A stretch of 28,963 bases of DNA from Betaproteobacteria bacterium (GCA_009921765.1 RFXC01000022.1:1-28963); one strand, 5' to 3'; shown: positions 7,034 through 16,397, counted from the first letter of the stretch. Program-made: numbers and translations. Notes: generated by a model not told the origin, from the sequence alone.

Positions 7034-8941
7034 TCAACTGCAGCAGCGGTCGCGCATGAGGCCGGCCGCCTGCACCTCGCTCTGAAAGGCCCGCTCGCGC
7101 AACCCCATCGCACGCCGCGCCTTGAGCGGCAGCACCCGCGCACCGTTCGGTGGCGAGGCCTTCGAAGTGAGCGGCTGATCCTTGGGCAACCCCATCGCCC
7201 GCATCCGCGCACGCAATGCATCGGTGGCCGCCGCATCGACCTTCATCGACACGGGATCGATCACCACCCCGTACTGGTCGCGCGCCGCCTCGACCGACAC
7301 ATAGCCCTGGCGCACGTCATCTTCCACCTGCTCGCGCCGCCGGTCGGTGGGCTTGCCAAAGCCACCGCCGCCGCCTGAGCGGAGCACATAGGCGTCGCCC
7401 GGTTTCAAGAGCTGCGAGAACACCTTGCCGGTGGCATAGACGGTTTCAGGTTGTCCACCCCGATGGATGGCAACCTGATTGCCATGCGCCGACAGCCCGC
7501 CAAACAGACCCCAGGGCCGGTTCTCGACGCGCTCGATCTGCGAGTTGAACATGGTGTCGGAGAGCACCCGCACCACCTGCTCGGCGCCCAGCCCGCCACG
7601 TTGCTTGCCCGCGCCGCCCGAGTCTTGCCGCAGACCATAACGCTCGATGATGAACGGATACTTGGCCTCGACCTGTTCCGACGGCCCGTTGTGCGTATCG
7701 CCATCGTTGATGGCAATCGTCGCGCACATGCCGTCTTCGTTGTGCTTGGCGCCCCAGCCGCCACCGATCAGGCCGCCCAGATACAGGAAGAGCTTCCGGT
7801 TGGCCGGATGCCGGCCGTTGATGTTGGCCACCACCAGGTCGGCATGGTGGGCTGCTGCAACGCGCGTGGGGATCGCGGGCGCCAGCGCCTTGAAGATGGT
7901 GTCGATCACCGTCATCGGATAGGTCATCCACATGCGCATCGGCGCGGGCCGCGTGGCATTGACGAACTTGCCCTCGGGCAGGATCACCGTCAGTGGCACG
8001 AAGCAGCCGTCATTGATCGGCATCTCGAGCGGCGCCACGATGCATTTCAGCGCAACCTGCGCGGCCGACAGCCCTGCAGGCCGACCGGAGTTGAAGAACC
8101 CGCGCACCTGCTCGCCCACGTTCGAGAGATCCACCGTCATCTCGTCACCCTTCACGGTGACGGTGACGCGAACCGGTATCGGCTTGCCCAGCTCCACCCC
8201 GTCATCGTCCATGAACGACTCGGCGGTGTAGACGCCATCGGGAATCTCGCGGATCTGCTCGCGACTCACCGCCTCGCTCTGGCGATAGATCGCCTCGATC
8301 GCGCCCTCGAACTCTGCGCGGCCGTACTTGTCGAGCATCTCGATCACCCGGCGCTCGCCGGTACGCACTGCTGCAATCTGCGCGCGCAGGTCGCCCATGG
8401 CGCGCTCGGGCACACGCACATTCAGACGGATGATGTCGAACACATCGCGATTTTCTTCGCCCTTTCGCCAGGCCTTGACCATGGGCATCTGCAGGCCCTC
8501 GGAGTAGATGTCCAGCGTCATGCCGTCAAGTGGGCCGCCCACATCGATCCAGTGCGCCATACAGGCCGAGAAGGCCACGATCTCGCCCTGCCAGAACACC
8601 GGCACGACAAAGGTCATGTGATTGAGGTGACTGCCGGTGGTGTAGGCATCGTTGGTGAGGAGCACATCGCCCTCGTCCATGCCTTCTGCGCCGAAGTGCG
8701 CGATCATGCCCTTCACGGTATTCGACATGCCGCGAATGAAGGTCGGCAATCCGATACCGACCGAAATCGTGTTGCCTTCGCGATCAAAGAGCCCAACCGT
8801 GAAGTCGAGCGCTTCGTAGATGATCATGTTGTAGGCCGTGCGCATCAGGTTGGCCTTCATTTCCTCGGTGGTCGCCACCAGGCCATTGCGCAGGATCTCG
8901 GTGGTGACCGGATCAGCCCGGTGCGTGCGTGAGTCAGTCAT
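7034..8941 (-). CDS. hyuB: hydantoinase B / oxoprolinase family protein (HyuB)
   Basis: This 635-residue protein is the B subunit of the HyuA/HyuB ATP-dependent cyclic-amidase group (N-methylhydantoinase, 5-oxoprolinase and relatives). The opening TTEILRNGLVATTEEMKANL and the later SVGIGLPTFIRGM, LTNDAYTTGSHLNHM and GGGGGFGKPTDR segments are characteristic. Its ATG overlaps the hyuA stop by eight bases (ATGACTGA), so A and B are made together and probably form one complex. The C-terminal 60 or so residues after the glycine-rich motif are variable in the family, and here end in RDRCCS. The substrate cannot be told from sequence; hydantoins and 5-oxoproline are the known options. Confidence 0.92.
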   Translation of the reverse strand: MTDSRTHRADPVTTEILRNGLVATTEEMKANLMRTAYNMIIYEALDFTVGLFDREGNTISVGIGLPTFIRGMSNTVKGMIAHFGAEGMDEGDVLLTNDAYTTGSHLNHMTFVVPVFWQGEIVAFSACMAHWIDVGGPLDGMTLDIYSEGLQMPMVKAWRKGEENRDVFDIIRLNVRVPERAMGDLRAQIAAVRTGERRVIEMLDKYGRAEFEGAIEAIYRQSEAVSREQIREIPDGVYTAESFMDDDGVELGKPIPVRVTVTVKGDEMTVDLSNVGEQVRGFFNSGRPAGLSAAQVALKCIVAPLEMPINDGCFVPLTVILPEGKFVNATRPAPMRMWMTYPMTVIDTIFKALAPAIPTRVAAAHHADLVVANINGRHPANRKLFLYLGGLIGGGWGAKHNEDGMCATIAINDGDTHNGPSEQVEAKYPFIIERYGLRQDSGGAGKQRGGLGAEQVVRVLSDTMFNSQIERVENRPWGLFGGLSAHGNQVAIHRGGQPETVYATGKVFSQLLKPGDAYVLRSGGGGGFGKPTDRRREQVEDDVRQGYVSVEAARDQYGVVIDPVSMKVDAAATDALRARMRAMGLPKDQPLTSKASPPNGARVLPLKARRAMGLRERAFQSEVQAAGLMRDRCCS

Positions 8942-11021
8942 GGTCGATCTCGATCACAAGGTTGCCGAAACGGTCGACGGTCATGCGGTCGCCCGGTGCG
9001 AGCACGGTGGTGGAGGCATATTCTTCGATGAGTGCGGGGCCGATCACGCGGTTGCCCGAGAGCAGACGGTCACGCCGCCAGGTGGGCGCATCCACCCAGC
9101 CGCCGCGCGAGGAGAAATACACCGGCCGCGCGCCTGACGAAGCCTCGGGCGGCGGCACCTCGCTCCCCGCGGCAAGCAGCGGCAGCTCGGGCTTTGCAAG
9201 CGCGCCCGTGACCGAGGCGCGCACGCTCACGATCTCGGCCTGCTCGGTCTCCGAGCAGTAGCCATAACGCTGGGTATGCACGCGGTCAAAAGCCGCCTTG
9301 ATCGCCCCGGCATCGCGACTTGCGAACGCTGCAAGCGGCACCTCCACGGTCACCGCATGCTCCTGGCCCACATAGCGCATGTCGAGCGCCCGGCTGGCAA
9401 CCGGCTGGCCGTGCTCGCCGGCCACGCCGGCCACGTCGCGCTCGCCCTCGGACTCCATCTCGCGGAACACGCGCTCGAGCGCTTCGAAATCAATGCTCGC
9501 CAGAGGCACAAACAGTGTGCGGACAAAGTCGCGCCGGAGATCGGCCACCAGCATGCCAAACGCCGAGAAGTGGCCGGGCGCAGGCGGAATGATCACCTTG
9601 CCGATGTGAAGCTCACGCGCCACGAGTGTGGCGTGCAGCGGGCCCGCGCCGCCAAACGCCACCATGGGGAAATCTCGCGCATCGAGCCCGCGCTCGGTGG
9701 TCACCCGCTTGACCACGGACGACATGGTCGCCGCCGCAATCCGCACGATGCCTTCGGCCGCCTGTTCGATCGGGATCGACAGCGGCTGGGCGATCGCGCT
9801 GTCGATTGCCGCGCGTGCAGCCGCCGGATCAAGCCGCATGTCGCCGCCCAGAAAGCGCTCGGCCGACAGGCGCCCCAGCACCAGGTTGGCATCGGTCACC
9901 GTGGGTTCGGTGCCGCCCAGCGCATAACACACCGGCCCCGGCACCGACCCCGCACTCTGCGGCCCCACGCGCAGCGACCCCGCAGGCCCCAGCCGCGCGA
10001 TGCTGCCACCGCCGGTACCCACCTCCTGGATGTCGATCATCGGGATCTGCACAGGCAGCCCCTCGGTGTAGCCACCTATCATCGAGTTGGAGGTCATCAG
10101 CACCTCGCCATCGAGGATCACGCCCGACTTGGCGGTGGTGCCGCCCATGTCGAAGGCGATGGCACGATCAATGCCCACGGCCGCACACAACATGCGGGTG
10201 CCGATCACGCCAGCCGCCGGACCGGACTCCAGCATCCGGATGCACTCCTGCTGCGCCTGCGACACGTCATACAACCCGCCGGTGGACTGCACCACCAGGA
10301 AGGTGCCGGGGAAACGCTCGGCCGCCAGGTGCGTTTCAATGCCCTTCAGATACTGGCTGACCCGCGGACCGATGTAGGCGTTGGCCGCCACGGTGGAGGT
10401 GCGCTCGAACTCGCGATACTCCTGGGACAGCTCGTGCGAGGCGCTCACATAGCAACCGGGCAGGCGCGACTCGAAAAAGCGTCTGGCTGCGAGCTCGTGC
10501 GCAGGGTTGCGGTAACTGTGTAGAAAGAGAATCGCCACTGCCTCGATCGACTCTGCCTCGAGTGCCTTGGCAATCCGCTCAAGCTGCTCCTCGGGCAGCG
10601 GGGCCAGCACCTCGCCCGATGCATTGATCCGCTCATCCACCTCAAAGCGCAGCGCCCGCTCCACCAGCGGCACATGCTTTCTGAAAAACAGGTTGTAGGC
10701 CTCGGGGCGGTTCACCCGGCCGATTTCATAAATGTCGCGAAAGCCGCGCGTGGTGACGAGTGCCGTCCGCGCGCCGCTTCGCTCAAGCAGCGTGTTGATC
10801 GCAATCGTGGCCCCGTGCAGAAACAGGTTCGCCTGATCAAAGCGCGCGCCCGCCCTGTGAAGGCCGGTACCGATGCCCTCGATGATGTGCGAGGGCGTGG
10901 TAAGCGCTTTCCCAAGCAGCAATCGACGGCCCGATTCATCGAATACAGCAACGTCGGTGAAGGTGCCGCCCACGTCGGCGGCAATCCGTAGCGCCCGCGC
11001 GGCGCCAGTGCGATCTGTCAT
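8934..11021 (-). CDS. hyuA: hydantoinase / oxoprolinase family protein, ATP-binding subunit (HyuA)
   Basis: This is the 695-residue A subunit, which phosphorylates the cyclic amide with ATP so that the ring can be opened. The actin-like ATPase fold shows as ADVGGTFTD (15-23), HGATIAINTLLER (69-81), DMGGTTAKSG (291-300) and AFGGAGPLHA further on. The start is ATG 11021, 12 residues before the first conserved strand; an in-frame ATG at 11060 would add 13 residues with no family match. Neither has a good ribosome site, as the preceding bases are pyrimidine-rich. It precedes hyuB with an eight-base overlap and lies 160 bp after the spermidine-synthase-like gene on the same strand. I see no transporter or racemase next to the pair. 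Confidence 0.92.
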   Translation of the reverse strand: MTDRTGAARALRIAADVGGTFTDVAVFDESGRRLLLGKALTTPSHIIEGIGTGLHRAGARFDQANLFLHGATIAINTLLERSGARTALVTTRGFRDIYEIGRVNRPEAYNLFFRKHVPLVERALRFEVDERINASGEVLAPLPEEQLERIAKALEAESIEAVAILFLHSYRNPAHELAARRFFESRLPGCYVSASHELSQEYREFERTSTVAANAYIGPRVSQYLKGIETHLAAERFPGTFLVVQSTGGLYDVSQAQQECIRMLESGPAAGVIGTRMLCAAVGIDRAIAFDMGGTTAKSGVILDGEVLMTSNSMIGGYTEGLPVQIPMIDIQEVGTGGGSIARLGPAGSLRVGPQSAGSVPGPVCYALGGTEPTVTDANLVLGRLSAERFLGGDMRLDPAAARAAIDSAIAQPLSIPIEQAAEGIVRIAAATMSSVVKRVTTERGLDARDFPMVAFGGAGPLHATLVARELHIGKVIIPPAPGHFSAFGMLVADLRRDFVRTLFVPLASIDFEALERVFREMESEGERDVAGVAGEHGQPVASRALDMRYVGQEHAVTVEVPLAAFASRDAGAIKAAFDRVHTQRYGYCSETEQAEIVSVRASVTGALAKPELPLLAAGSEVPPPEASSGARPVYFSSRGGWVDAPTWRRDRLLSGNRVIGPALIEEYASTTVLAPGDRMTVDRFGNLVIEIDHD

Positions 11022-11181
11022 GAGCGTAGTCCGGGAGAGGAGGTCAAGGAGAAAGCGCATCCGGGCAGGCGCGAATCAGCGCAGACTGCCCCACCAGCGC
11101 AGACCAACCCGACCAGCACCGGGCAGTGTAGCGCAGCCCCTTTGCAACACCGGGGCCACGATTTCACTGCGCGCCGCTTCC

Positions 11182-11871
11182 TCAGTCGCGCCACTCAAGC
11201 GGCGTGATGCTGCTGAAATGATCGGTCCAGAGCCCCACACCGGGGATGTCGTAATTGCGCGAGCCGATCACGCGGCCCTGGGCATCGAGCAACGGACGGT
11301 CCACCGACGGATAGGCGCGCAGATACTGCTCGTCACGCGTGAGGATCATGTAGTGGTTCTCGCGAATGAACCGGTCGGGGTCCTTGTCCTGGAAACGGCT
11401 TCGAACCCGCATGCCGAGGGCTTCGGCCTGACGCATCACCACCGGGTAAAGATTCAGATAGGCGTTGGTGATGTGCACCACCAGAAACCCGTCTGGCTTC
11501 AGATGCCGCGCATAGACCGCAAACGCCTCGCGGGTGAGCAGATGCACCGGCACCGAGCCGCCACTGAAGGCATCGAGCACGATCATGTCGTAGCGACGCT
11601 CGGCAGGGAGTTGCTCCATCTTGAGCCGCGCATCGCCCGTGATCACCCGCAGCTCGGCCGCCGGCGCCTGCGGAAGATAGGTGAACCAAGCGCGCGCCAC
11701 CCGCTCGACTTCGGGGTTGATCTCGAAAAAATCATAGCGGTCAGCTGCTCTCGCATAGCTCGCCAGCGCGCCCGCCCCCAGTCCGACGATCGCCACATCG
11801 ACCGCGGGGCTGCGCCCCAACAGGTAACGATAGGTTTCGCCCACACCGCTGTCTGGTCCGTAGTAACTCAA
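11182..11871 (-). CDS. spermidine-synthase-like domain, C-terminal part of a frameshifted gene
   Basis: This frame carries the methyltransferase-fold half of a fused membrane/spermidine-synthase-like protein: VGLGAGALASYA (SAM-site glycine loop), FFEINPEVERVA (acidic residue for the nucleoside), ITGDARLKM, and YDMIVLDAFSGGSVP. Similarity continues upstream of the nominal TTG start at 11871 (HGLQFL...) to about 11921, where it meets the frame of the membrane half. The two halves therefore look like one gene with a one-base shift, not two genes. Members of this fused family are not proven polyamine synthases; their substrate is unknown. If translated alone from TTG 11871, the domain would be soluble and lack its membrane anchor. 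Confidence 0.8.
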   Translation of the reverse strand: MSYYGPDSGVGETYRYLLGRSPAVDVAIVGLGAGALASYARAADRYDFFEINPEVERVARAWFTYLPQAPAAELRVITGDARLKMEQLPAERRYDMIVLDAFSGGSVPVHLLTREAFAVYARHLKPDGFLVVHITNAYLNLYPVVMRQAEALGMRVRSRFQDKDPDRFIRENHYMILTRDEQYLRAYPSVDRPLLDAQGRVIGSRNYDIPGVGLWTDHFSSITPLEWRD

Positions 11872-13228
11872 CGGCGCGCGCAGCCGCTCGGGCGCGAGAA
11901 ATTGCAGCCCGTGGGTGACGCCGCCCGGGTATGTCGGTTATCGCGAGGAGTCGCTCCTCGCCCGTGCCGCCAACCGCCGAGCCGCCTGACCGCGCGCGGA
12001 TCTCGCGGTCGATCACCAGAACGCAGAGCGCCGCCGCCGCCCCAAGCCCGATCGACCACTCGTAGAAATCATTGAACAGATGGGTCGCAACAAGCGCCAC
12101 AAAGAGCCCTCCGCAGGCGCCTCCAAACGACATCCAAAGGTAGTAACCGGTCAGCTGCGCCGTGTCCGCCGGTCGTCTCCGATAGAGCTCGCCGTGGCAC
12201 ATGAAACAGACCAGAAACAGCATCACGCCATGGATCCAGCGCAGCTCCGACAGCCCGTACCCCCAATAGCCGCCAAAGAGTTCAGGAATCGCATGCCGTC
12301 CCGCGATGAACAGTACCGACACGAGCGCCGCCGCCGCCACCCAGCCCGCCCGATACCAGCGCGGATGATCGAAGCTCACAATGAACGACAGCAGGTAGAG
12401 CGACAGCGTGAGAATCCACAGCCGCGGCTCGGGCGCAATGTCATGACTCGCATGATCCGTGGTTGCAATGAAGAGCATCGAGGCGAGCGCGGGCAACAGC
12501 ACCCAGCCGGCCCGCTCGCCCCAACCCACGCGCCGCGCCGGCCCCTGCCCGGGAAGATTCGATGCGGGGGCCGCACTCGGCTCGCCAGCACCGACCGGGG
12601 CGGGCATGGCCTTCACCTGCATCACCGCAATCAGCGCGCAGGCCGCGGCAAACAGCCAGAACCCCCAGGTCCAGCCGGCACCGATCGTGGGCAGATCAAA
12701 CCACGGTTCGAAGAGATACGGAAACGACAGGAGCGCAAGCAGCGACCCCACGTTCGACAGCGCATACAACCGGTACACCGAGCCACCGGCCCCGCCGCGG
12801 GCAAACCAGTGCTGAAGGAGCGGTCCGGTGCTGGCAAGACAGAAATACGGCAACCCCACCGTTGCCGCCAGGATCCAGACGATTCTTCCGACCGGCGCCT
12901 CGTCACCGCTCGGGCGAAGCGCCGCATCGGGCACCACAAACCGGGCAAACACCGCTGCCACAGCGAGAAGCAACAGGTGAACGATCGCCTGGCGCTTGGG
13001 CGAGGAGATCGCACCGAGCGCATGCGCATACAGGTAACCGCCAAACAGCACGCACTGAAAAAACAGCATTGCCGCGGTCCACACCGCAGGCCCGCCACCA
13101 AACCAGGGCAGGATCGCCTTGCTCACCATCGGCTGAACCTGGAACAGCAGAAACGCGCTGACGAAGATGGTGAGGCCAAAGAGCATCACGATCGACAGGC
13201 GGGACAAGGGTCGGGAATCCGGTTTCAT
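11741..13228 (-). CDS. fused membrane/spermidine-synthase-like protein, N-terminal membrane part (frameshifted)
   Basis: It starts with ATG 13228. About twelve hydrophobic helices can be counted, beginning with LSIVMLFGLTIFVSAFLLF (residues 10-28) and ending near WSIGLGAAAALCVLVI. This is the transporter-like half usually fused to a spermidine-synthase-type domain. After about residue 434 (AITDIPG) the frame turns into Arg/Ala-rich shadow sequence and stops at 11741, while the true continuation lies in the next frame. Removing one base in 11921-11929 would join the halves into a protein of about 680 residues. It is divergent from kynA across a 202-bp gap. Confidence 0.8.
   Translation of the reverse strand: MKPDSRPLSRLSIVMLFGLTIFVSAFLLFQVQPMVSKAILPWFGGGPAVWTAAMLFFQCVLFGGYLYAHALGAISSPKRQAIVHLLLLAVAAVFARFVVPDAALRPSGDEAPVGRIVWILAATVGLPYFCLASTGPLLQHWFARGGAGGSVYRLYALSNVGSLLALLSFPYLFEPWFDLPTIGAGWTWGFWLFAAACALIAVMQVKAMPAPVGAGEPSAAPASNLPGQGPARRVGWGERAGWVLLPALASMLFIATTDHASHDIAPEPRLWILTLSLYLLSFIVSFDHPRWYRAGWVAAAALVSVLFIAGRHAIPELFGGYWGYGLSELRWIHGVMLFLVCFMCHGELYRRRPADTAQLTGYYLWMSFGGACGGLFVALVATHLFNDFYEWSIGLGAAAALCVLVIDREIRARSGGSAVGGTGEERLLAITDIPGRRHPRAAISRARAAARAVELLRTRQRCGRNLSLPVGAQPRGRCGDRRTGGGRAGELCESS
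11943..11961. repeat. perfect inverted repeat beside the frameshift
   Basis: GCGAGGAG-TCG-CTCCTCGC is an 8-bp perfect stem with a 3-base loop inside the frameshifted gene, about 14 bases from the frame break at 11921-11929. Such a hairpin can cause polymerase slippage in the cell or errors in sequencing. Its position between the two domains is not typical of an operator. Confidence 0.8.
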
Positions 13229-13418
13229 GAGCGGCCTTCGTTGAAGACGGCGAGCACTCTACGCCTCGGGGCGGGCGCTGTCACAGTCAGGTTCCAGCGG
13301 AAAAACCGGGCGGCTCTCGCAAGCGGTATCATCGATCGAGCATCCCGGGCAGGCACGGCGAACGCCCCCTCTCGCGTGATCGGGGTGCGCGCCGGCATTG
13401 TCTGCTGACCCTCGAACC

Positions 13419-13423
13419 AGGAG
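13419..13423 (+). promoter_or_regulatory. kynA ribosome binding site
   Basis: AGGAG lies seven bases before ATG 13431 and decides for this start over the in-frame GTG at 13398. Confidence 0.7.
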
Positions 13424-13430
13424 CTTGCCC

Positions 13431-14336
13431 ATGAGCGGTTGTCCCTTCGGTCACGGCGCCGAGCCCTCGCCAGCCGCCGATCCGGCCGCTCACGCCGAGC
13501 CGGCTACAAGCGACCCGCCGGGCGTGATGGAGCCTTTGCCTGGTGCACCGCCGGGCATGACCTACACCGATTATCTGCAGCTCGACGCGCTCCTCACCGC
13601 CCAGGCGCCGCTCTCTCCCGATCACAACGAGATGCTGTTCATCATCCAGCACCAGACAAGCGAGCTCTGGATGAAGCTGATGCTGCATGAACTCACCGCC
13701 GCGATCGACAACCTCCGGCGCGATCGCCTGCCGCCCGCCTTCAAGATGCTGGCCCGCATCTCGAAGATCATGGAGCAGATGGTGCATGCCTGGGATGTGC
13801 TGGCCACCATGACCCCGCCCGAGTACTCGGCAGTACGCCCGCACCTTGCGCAATCGAGCGGCTTTCAGAGCTGGCAATATCGCTGCATCGAGTTTGCAAT
13901 GGGCAACAAGAACGCGGGCATGGTGCGCGTGCACGCGCATCGCCCCGATCTGCTTGCGATCGTCTCCGATGCACATCGCTCGCCCTCGCTCTATGACGAA
14001 AGCCTGCGGCTCCTCGCGCGGCGCGGCATCGCGGTGCCCGCGGCCTGCTGCGAGCGCGACTGGCGCGAGCCCTATCGCGCAAGCCCCGAGGTGGAGGCGG
14101 CCTGGCTGGTGGTCTACCGTGACCCCGAAGCACACTGGGATCTCTACCAGCTCGGCGAAGAGCTCGCCGACCTCGAGGATGCCTTTCGGCTGTGGCGTTT
14201 CCGGCATCTCACCACGGTCGAGCGGGTGATCGGCTTCAAACGCGGCACCGGCGGCACTGCGGGGGTGGGCTATCTGCGCCGCATGCTCGATACCGTGCTG
14301 TTTCCGGAAATCTGGTCGCTGCGAACGCGACTCTGA
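13431..14336 (+). CDS. kynA: tryptophan 2,3-dioxygenase
   Basis: This haem enzyme opens the indole ring of L-tryptophan with O2 to give N-formylkynurenine, the first step of the kynurenine pathway. The protein is 301 residues. It shows the distal-pocket segment [19 protein letters not shown] (65-83, His74), the substrate-carboxylate segment FQSWQYR (145-151), the proximal haem histidine in [16 protein letters not shown] (His259) and the closing loop GTGGTAG (272-278). A flexible N-terminal stretch of about 40 residues rich in Pro and Ala (MSGCPFGHG start) precedes the conserved core. ATG 13431 has a good ribosome site. The usual partners kynB and kynU are not in the window, so the pathway must be completed elsewhere. 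The gene stands alone, divergent from the membrane gene and convergent with phoX. Confidence 0.96.
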   Translation: MSGCPFGHGAEPSPAADPAAHAEPATSDPPGVMEPLPGAPPGMTYTDYLQLDALLTAQAPLSPDHNEMLFIIQHQTSELWMKLMLHELTAAIDNLRRDRLPPAFKMLARISKIMEQMVHAWDVLATMTPPEYSAVRPHLAQSSGFQSWQYRCIEFAMGNKNAGMVRVHAHRPDLLAIVSDAHRSPSLYDESLRLLARRGIAVPAACCERDWREPYRASPEVEAAWLVVYRDPEAHWDLYQLGEELADLEDAFRLWRFRHLTTVERVIGFKRGTGGTAGVGYLRRMLDTVLFPEIWSLRTRL

Positions 14337-14356
14337 GCGCGCCCCAGTGCGCGGCC

Positions 14357-14382
14357 GGGTGGCGTCTCAGCATGCCCCACCC
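14357..14382. terminator. possible terminator hairpin between kynA and phoX
   Basis: GGGTGG (14357-14362) can pair with CCACCC (14377-14382) across a 14-base loop, in the gap between the convergent kynA and phoX stops. There is no T-run on either side, so the call rests on position and a short GC stem. Confidence 0.25.
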
Positions 14383-14403
14383 GCGCGCGGATCCGCCGCG
14401 CCA

Positions 14404-14424
14404 GCTCACGTGCGGCTCACGTGC
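14404..14424. repeat. GCTCACGTGC direct repeat
   Basis: GCTCACGTGC occurs at 14404-14413 and 14415-14424, an 11-base period, each with the palindrome CACGTG. The second copy overlaps the phoX stop codon. An 11-bp period places both on the same DNA face, but the site is at a gene end and may be chance. Confidence 0.5.
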
Positions 14425-16351
14425 CGATCACACCGCCATCGCGCTTGCGGATCACCACGGTGGCCGACCGCGGCCGACCGTCAGGCGCAAAATCCGGCCA
14501 GTTTGAAAACCGCCTGGGCGCAGCCGGATCACTGCGCTCACCCGGCGACTCGCCCGGATGCTGGATGTTCACAAACAGCGTGCGGCCGTCGGGCGTGAAT
14601 GCCGCGCCCGTCACCTCGCAGTTGACCGGCCCGGTGAGAAAGCGCAGGAACCGGCCGGTCGGTGCGTCAAAGGCCAGCATCTGGTTCGAACCGATTCGCG
14701 CGAATTCGCCCTTGTACATCTCGGTGGCCGAGACATCGGTCTGCACCCACAGAATGCCCATCGGACCAAAGGCGATCCCGTCCGGGCAAGCGAACAGATC
14801 GCCGGCGATGTTGCCGCGCGAGGCGGGCCTTTCGTTCGCCGGATCCCCGGCAAGCACCAGGTGCTCCCACTCAAAATGCTCGCCGTCGAAATCATGCCGC
14901 TCGCGCCAGCGGATGATCTGACCCATGATGTTTCGCTCCCGCGGGTTGGCGGCATCCACCCCAGGCTGCCCCGCCGCGCCGCGGGCGCTATTGTTGGTGA
15001 GCGTGCAGCAGACCCAGCGATCGATCGGGTCGATCGCGATCCATTCGGGGCGATCCATGCGGGTCGCACCTACCGCATCCGAGGCCTGTCGCGCCTTGAT
15101 CAGCACCTCGGCCTGGTCGGCAAAACCGTTTTCGGCCACCAGCGGACCCGAGCCGTGCACGAGCGCAATCCAGCGGCCGGTGCCGTCGGCGTCGAAACGC
15201 GCAACATAAAGCGTGCCGTGATCGAGCAGGTCACGATTGGCGCGCGCCGCCGATACCCCTGGGGAAGCGGGCCGGATCGCATCGCGGCTTACGAACCGGT
15301 AGAGATATTCGAAGCGTGCATCCTCGCCTGAGTAGACCACCGCCCGGCCCTCGCGCGTCACGGCCACCCACGCACCCTCGTGCGCTGCCCGCCCGAGCGC
15401 CGTGCGCTTGACAGGCATTGAAGCGGGGTCCAGCGGGTCCAGCTCCACCACCCAGCCGAAGCGGTTCGGCTCATTGGGGTGCTTCTGGGCGTTGAACCGC
15501 TCATCGAATTCCGCCCAGCGGTAGCCGCTTTTCTCGCGCAGGCCCCAGCGCCGGTGATGCGCCGAGAGCGAGCGGCCGGCATCGAAATATGTGGCGAAGT
15601 TTTCCTCGCCCGACAGATAGGTGCCCCAGGGCGTCATGCCGGCCGCGCAGTTGTTGAGCGTGCCGAGCACGTGCATCCCCGCCGGATCGGCAGCCGTTCG
15701 CATCATGGGGTGGCCTGCGGCCGGGCCGCCCACCGCATGCGGGGTCGCCATCGTCACGCGCCGGGCATAACGTGACGGCCGCACCATCCGCCAGCTGCCA
15801 TCGGTCGTGCGCTCAACCTCAATGACCGAGAGCCCATGGGCCGCCTGGCTCTTTCGCACCTTCTCGGCCGACCAGTGGGCCATGCCGTCGGTGTGCAGCA
15901 GTCCATCATCGGTGTACTCGTGATTCATCGCGAGCACGCCGCGGTCGCCTCGACCATTGAGCGGGAAAAAATGCAGCCCGTCATGATGCATGCCGAGCTG
16001 CACCGCCTGATCGCCCGACGGATTGGTCGCATCCGGCCGGAACGCCGGCATCTGGCCTGCCATTCCCACCGGCTCGCCCCAGGGCGCGATCACCTGCGCC
16101 ACATACCCGTCGGGCACCACCAGCCGGTCACCCGCACCCGGTGCGATCGGCGCAAAACCGGGTCGTCCGCGCACGGCCGACGCACTCCCGCCCGCCGCCG
16201 GAACATTCGCGCAACCGCCAGCAAGCTGTGCGAAGAGCAGACTCGCGCCGCCCGCGCTCAGCACTCGCCGTCGCGCCGGATCGGACACCTGATGAAGGTC
16301 GGGGTTGCCCGACCGGTTGCTGTCTTCGAGCTCCGTGAAATCCTTGGCCAT
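14417..16351 (-). CDS. PhoX family phosphatase (DUF839), Tat-exported
   Basis: The protein is about 644 residues and resembles PhoX, a periplasmic metal-dependent alkaline phosphatase that releases phosphate from organic esters. A twin-arginine-like signal is seen (ARRRVLSAGGASLLF, about 26-40), followed by an almost lipobox-like LAGGC at 43-47. Family segments are LAMNHEYTDDGLL, WGTYLSGEENF, HEGAWVAVTREGR and GRFLRFLTGP. The start is ATG 16351; the open frame extends to 16417, but that overlaps arnD and adds no signal-like sequence. The arnD stop lies 46 bases upstream on the same strand, so it may be the last gene of the arn transcript. A role on lipid A or undecaprenyl phosphates is possible by context but not shown. 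Confidence 0.88.
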   Translation of the reverse strand: MAKDFTELEDSNRSGNPDLHQVSDPARRRVLSAGGASLLFAQLAGGCANVPAAGGSASAVRGRPGFAPIAPGAGDRLVVPDGYVAQVIAPWGEPVGMAGQMPAFRPDATNPSGDQAVQLGMHHDGLHFFPLNGRGDRGVLAMNHEYTDDGLLHTDGMAHWSAEKVRKSQAAHGLSVIEVERTTDGSWRMVRPSRYARRVTMATPHAVGGPAAGHPMMRTAADPAGMHVLGTLNNCAAGMTPWGTYLSGEENFATYFDAGRSLSAHHRRWGLREKSGYRWAEFDERFNAQKHPNEPNRFGWVVELDPLDPASMPVKRTALGRAAHEGAWVAVTREGRAVVYSGEDARFEYLYRFVSRDAIRPASPGVSAARANRDLLDHGTLYVARFDADGTGRWIALVHGSGPLVAENGFADQAEVLIKARQASDAVGATRMDRPEWIAIDPIDRWVCCTLTNNSARGAAGQPGVDAANPRERNIMGQIIRWRERHDFDGEHFEWEHLVLAGDPANERPASRGNIAGDLFACPDGIAFGPMGILWVQTDVSATEMYKGEFARIGSNQMLAFDAPTGRFLRFLTGPVNCEVTGAAFTPDGRTLFVNIQHPGESPGERSDPAAPRRFSNWPDFAPDGRPRSATVVIRKRDGGVIGT

Positions 16352-16397
16352 GATGGGCAGTGCTCCGTGACGAGGGGCGGTAATCCAGGGGCGAGCG

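Noticed and set aside
7451..8932. Plus-strand open frame of 493 codons opposite hyuB
   Set aside because: His/Arg/Gly-rich shadow; hyuB on the other strand is a clear family member.
11905..11965. Programmed ribosomal frameshift in the synthase-like gene
   Set aside because: No slippery heptamer of known type was seen at the joint, and the hairpin lies upstream of the break in the mRNA rather than downstream, where a stimulatory structure is expected.
12080..13408. Plus-strand open frame of 442 codons opposite the membrane gene
   Set aside because: Extremely Arg/Gln/Pro/His-rich, as expected for the complement of hydrophobic membrane helices; no domain seen.
14404..14424. Attachment site or transposon end
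   Set aside because: Only a 10-bp direct repeat with no integrase or transposase nearby; more likely chance or a minor binding motif.
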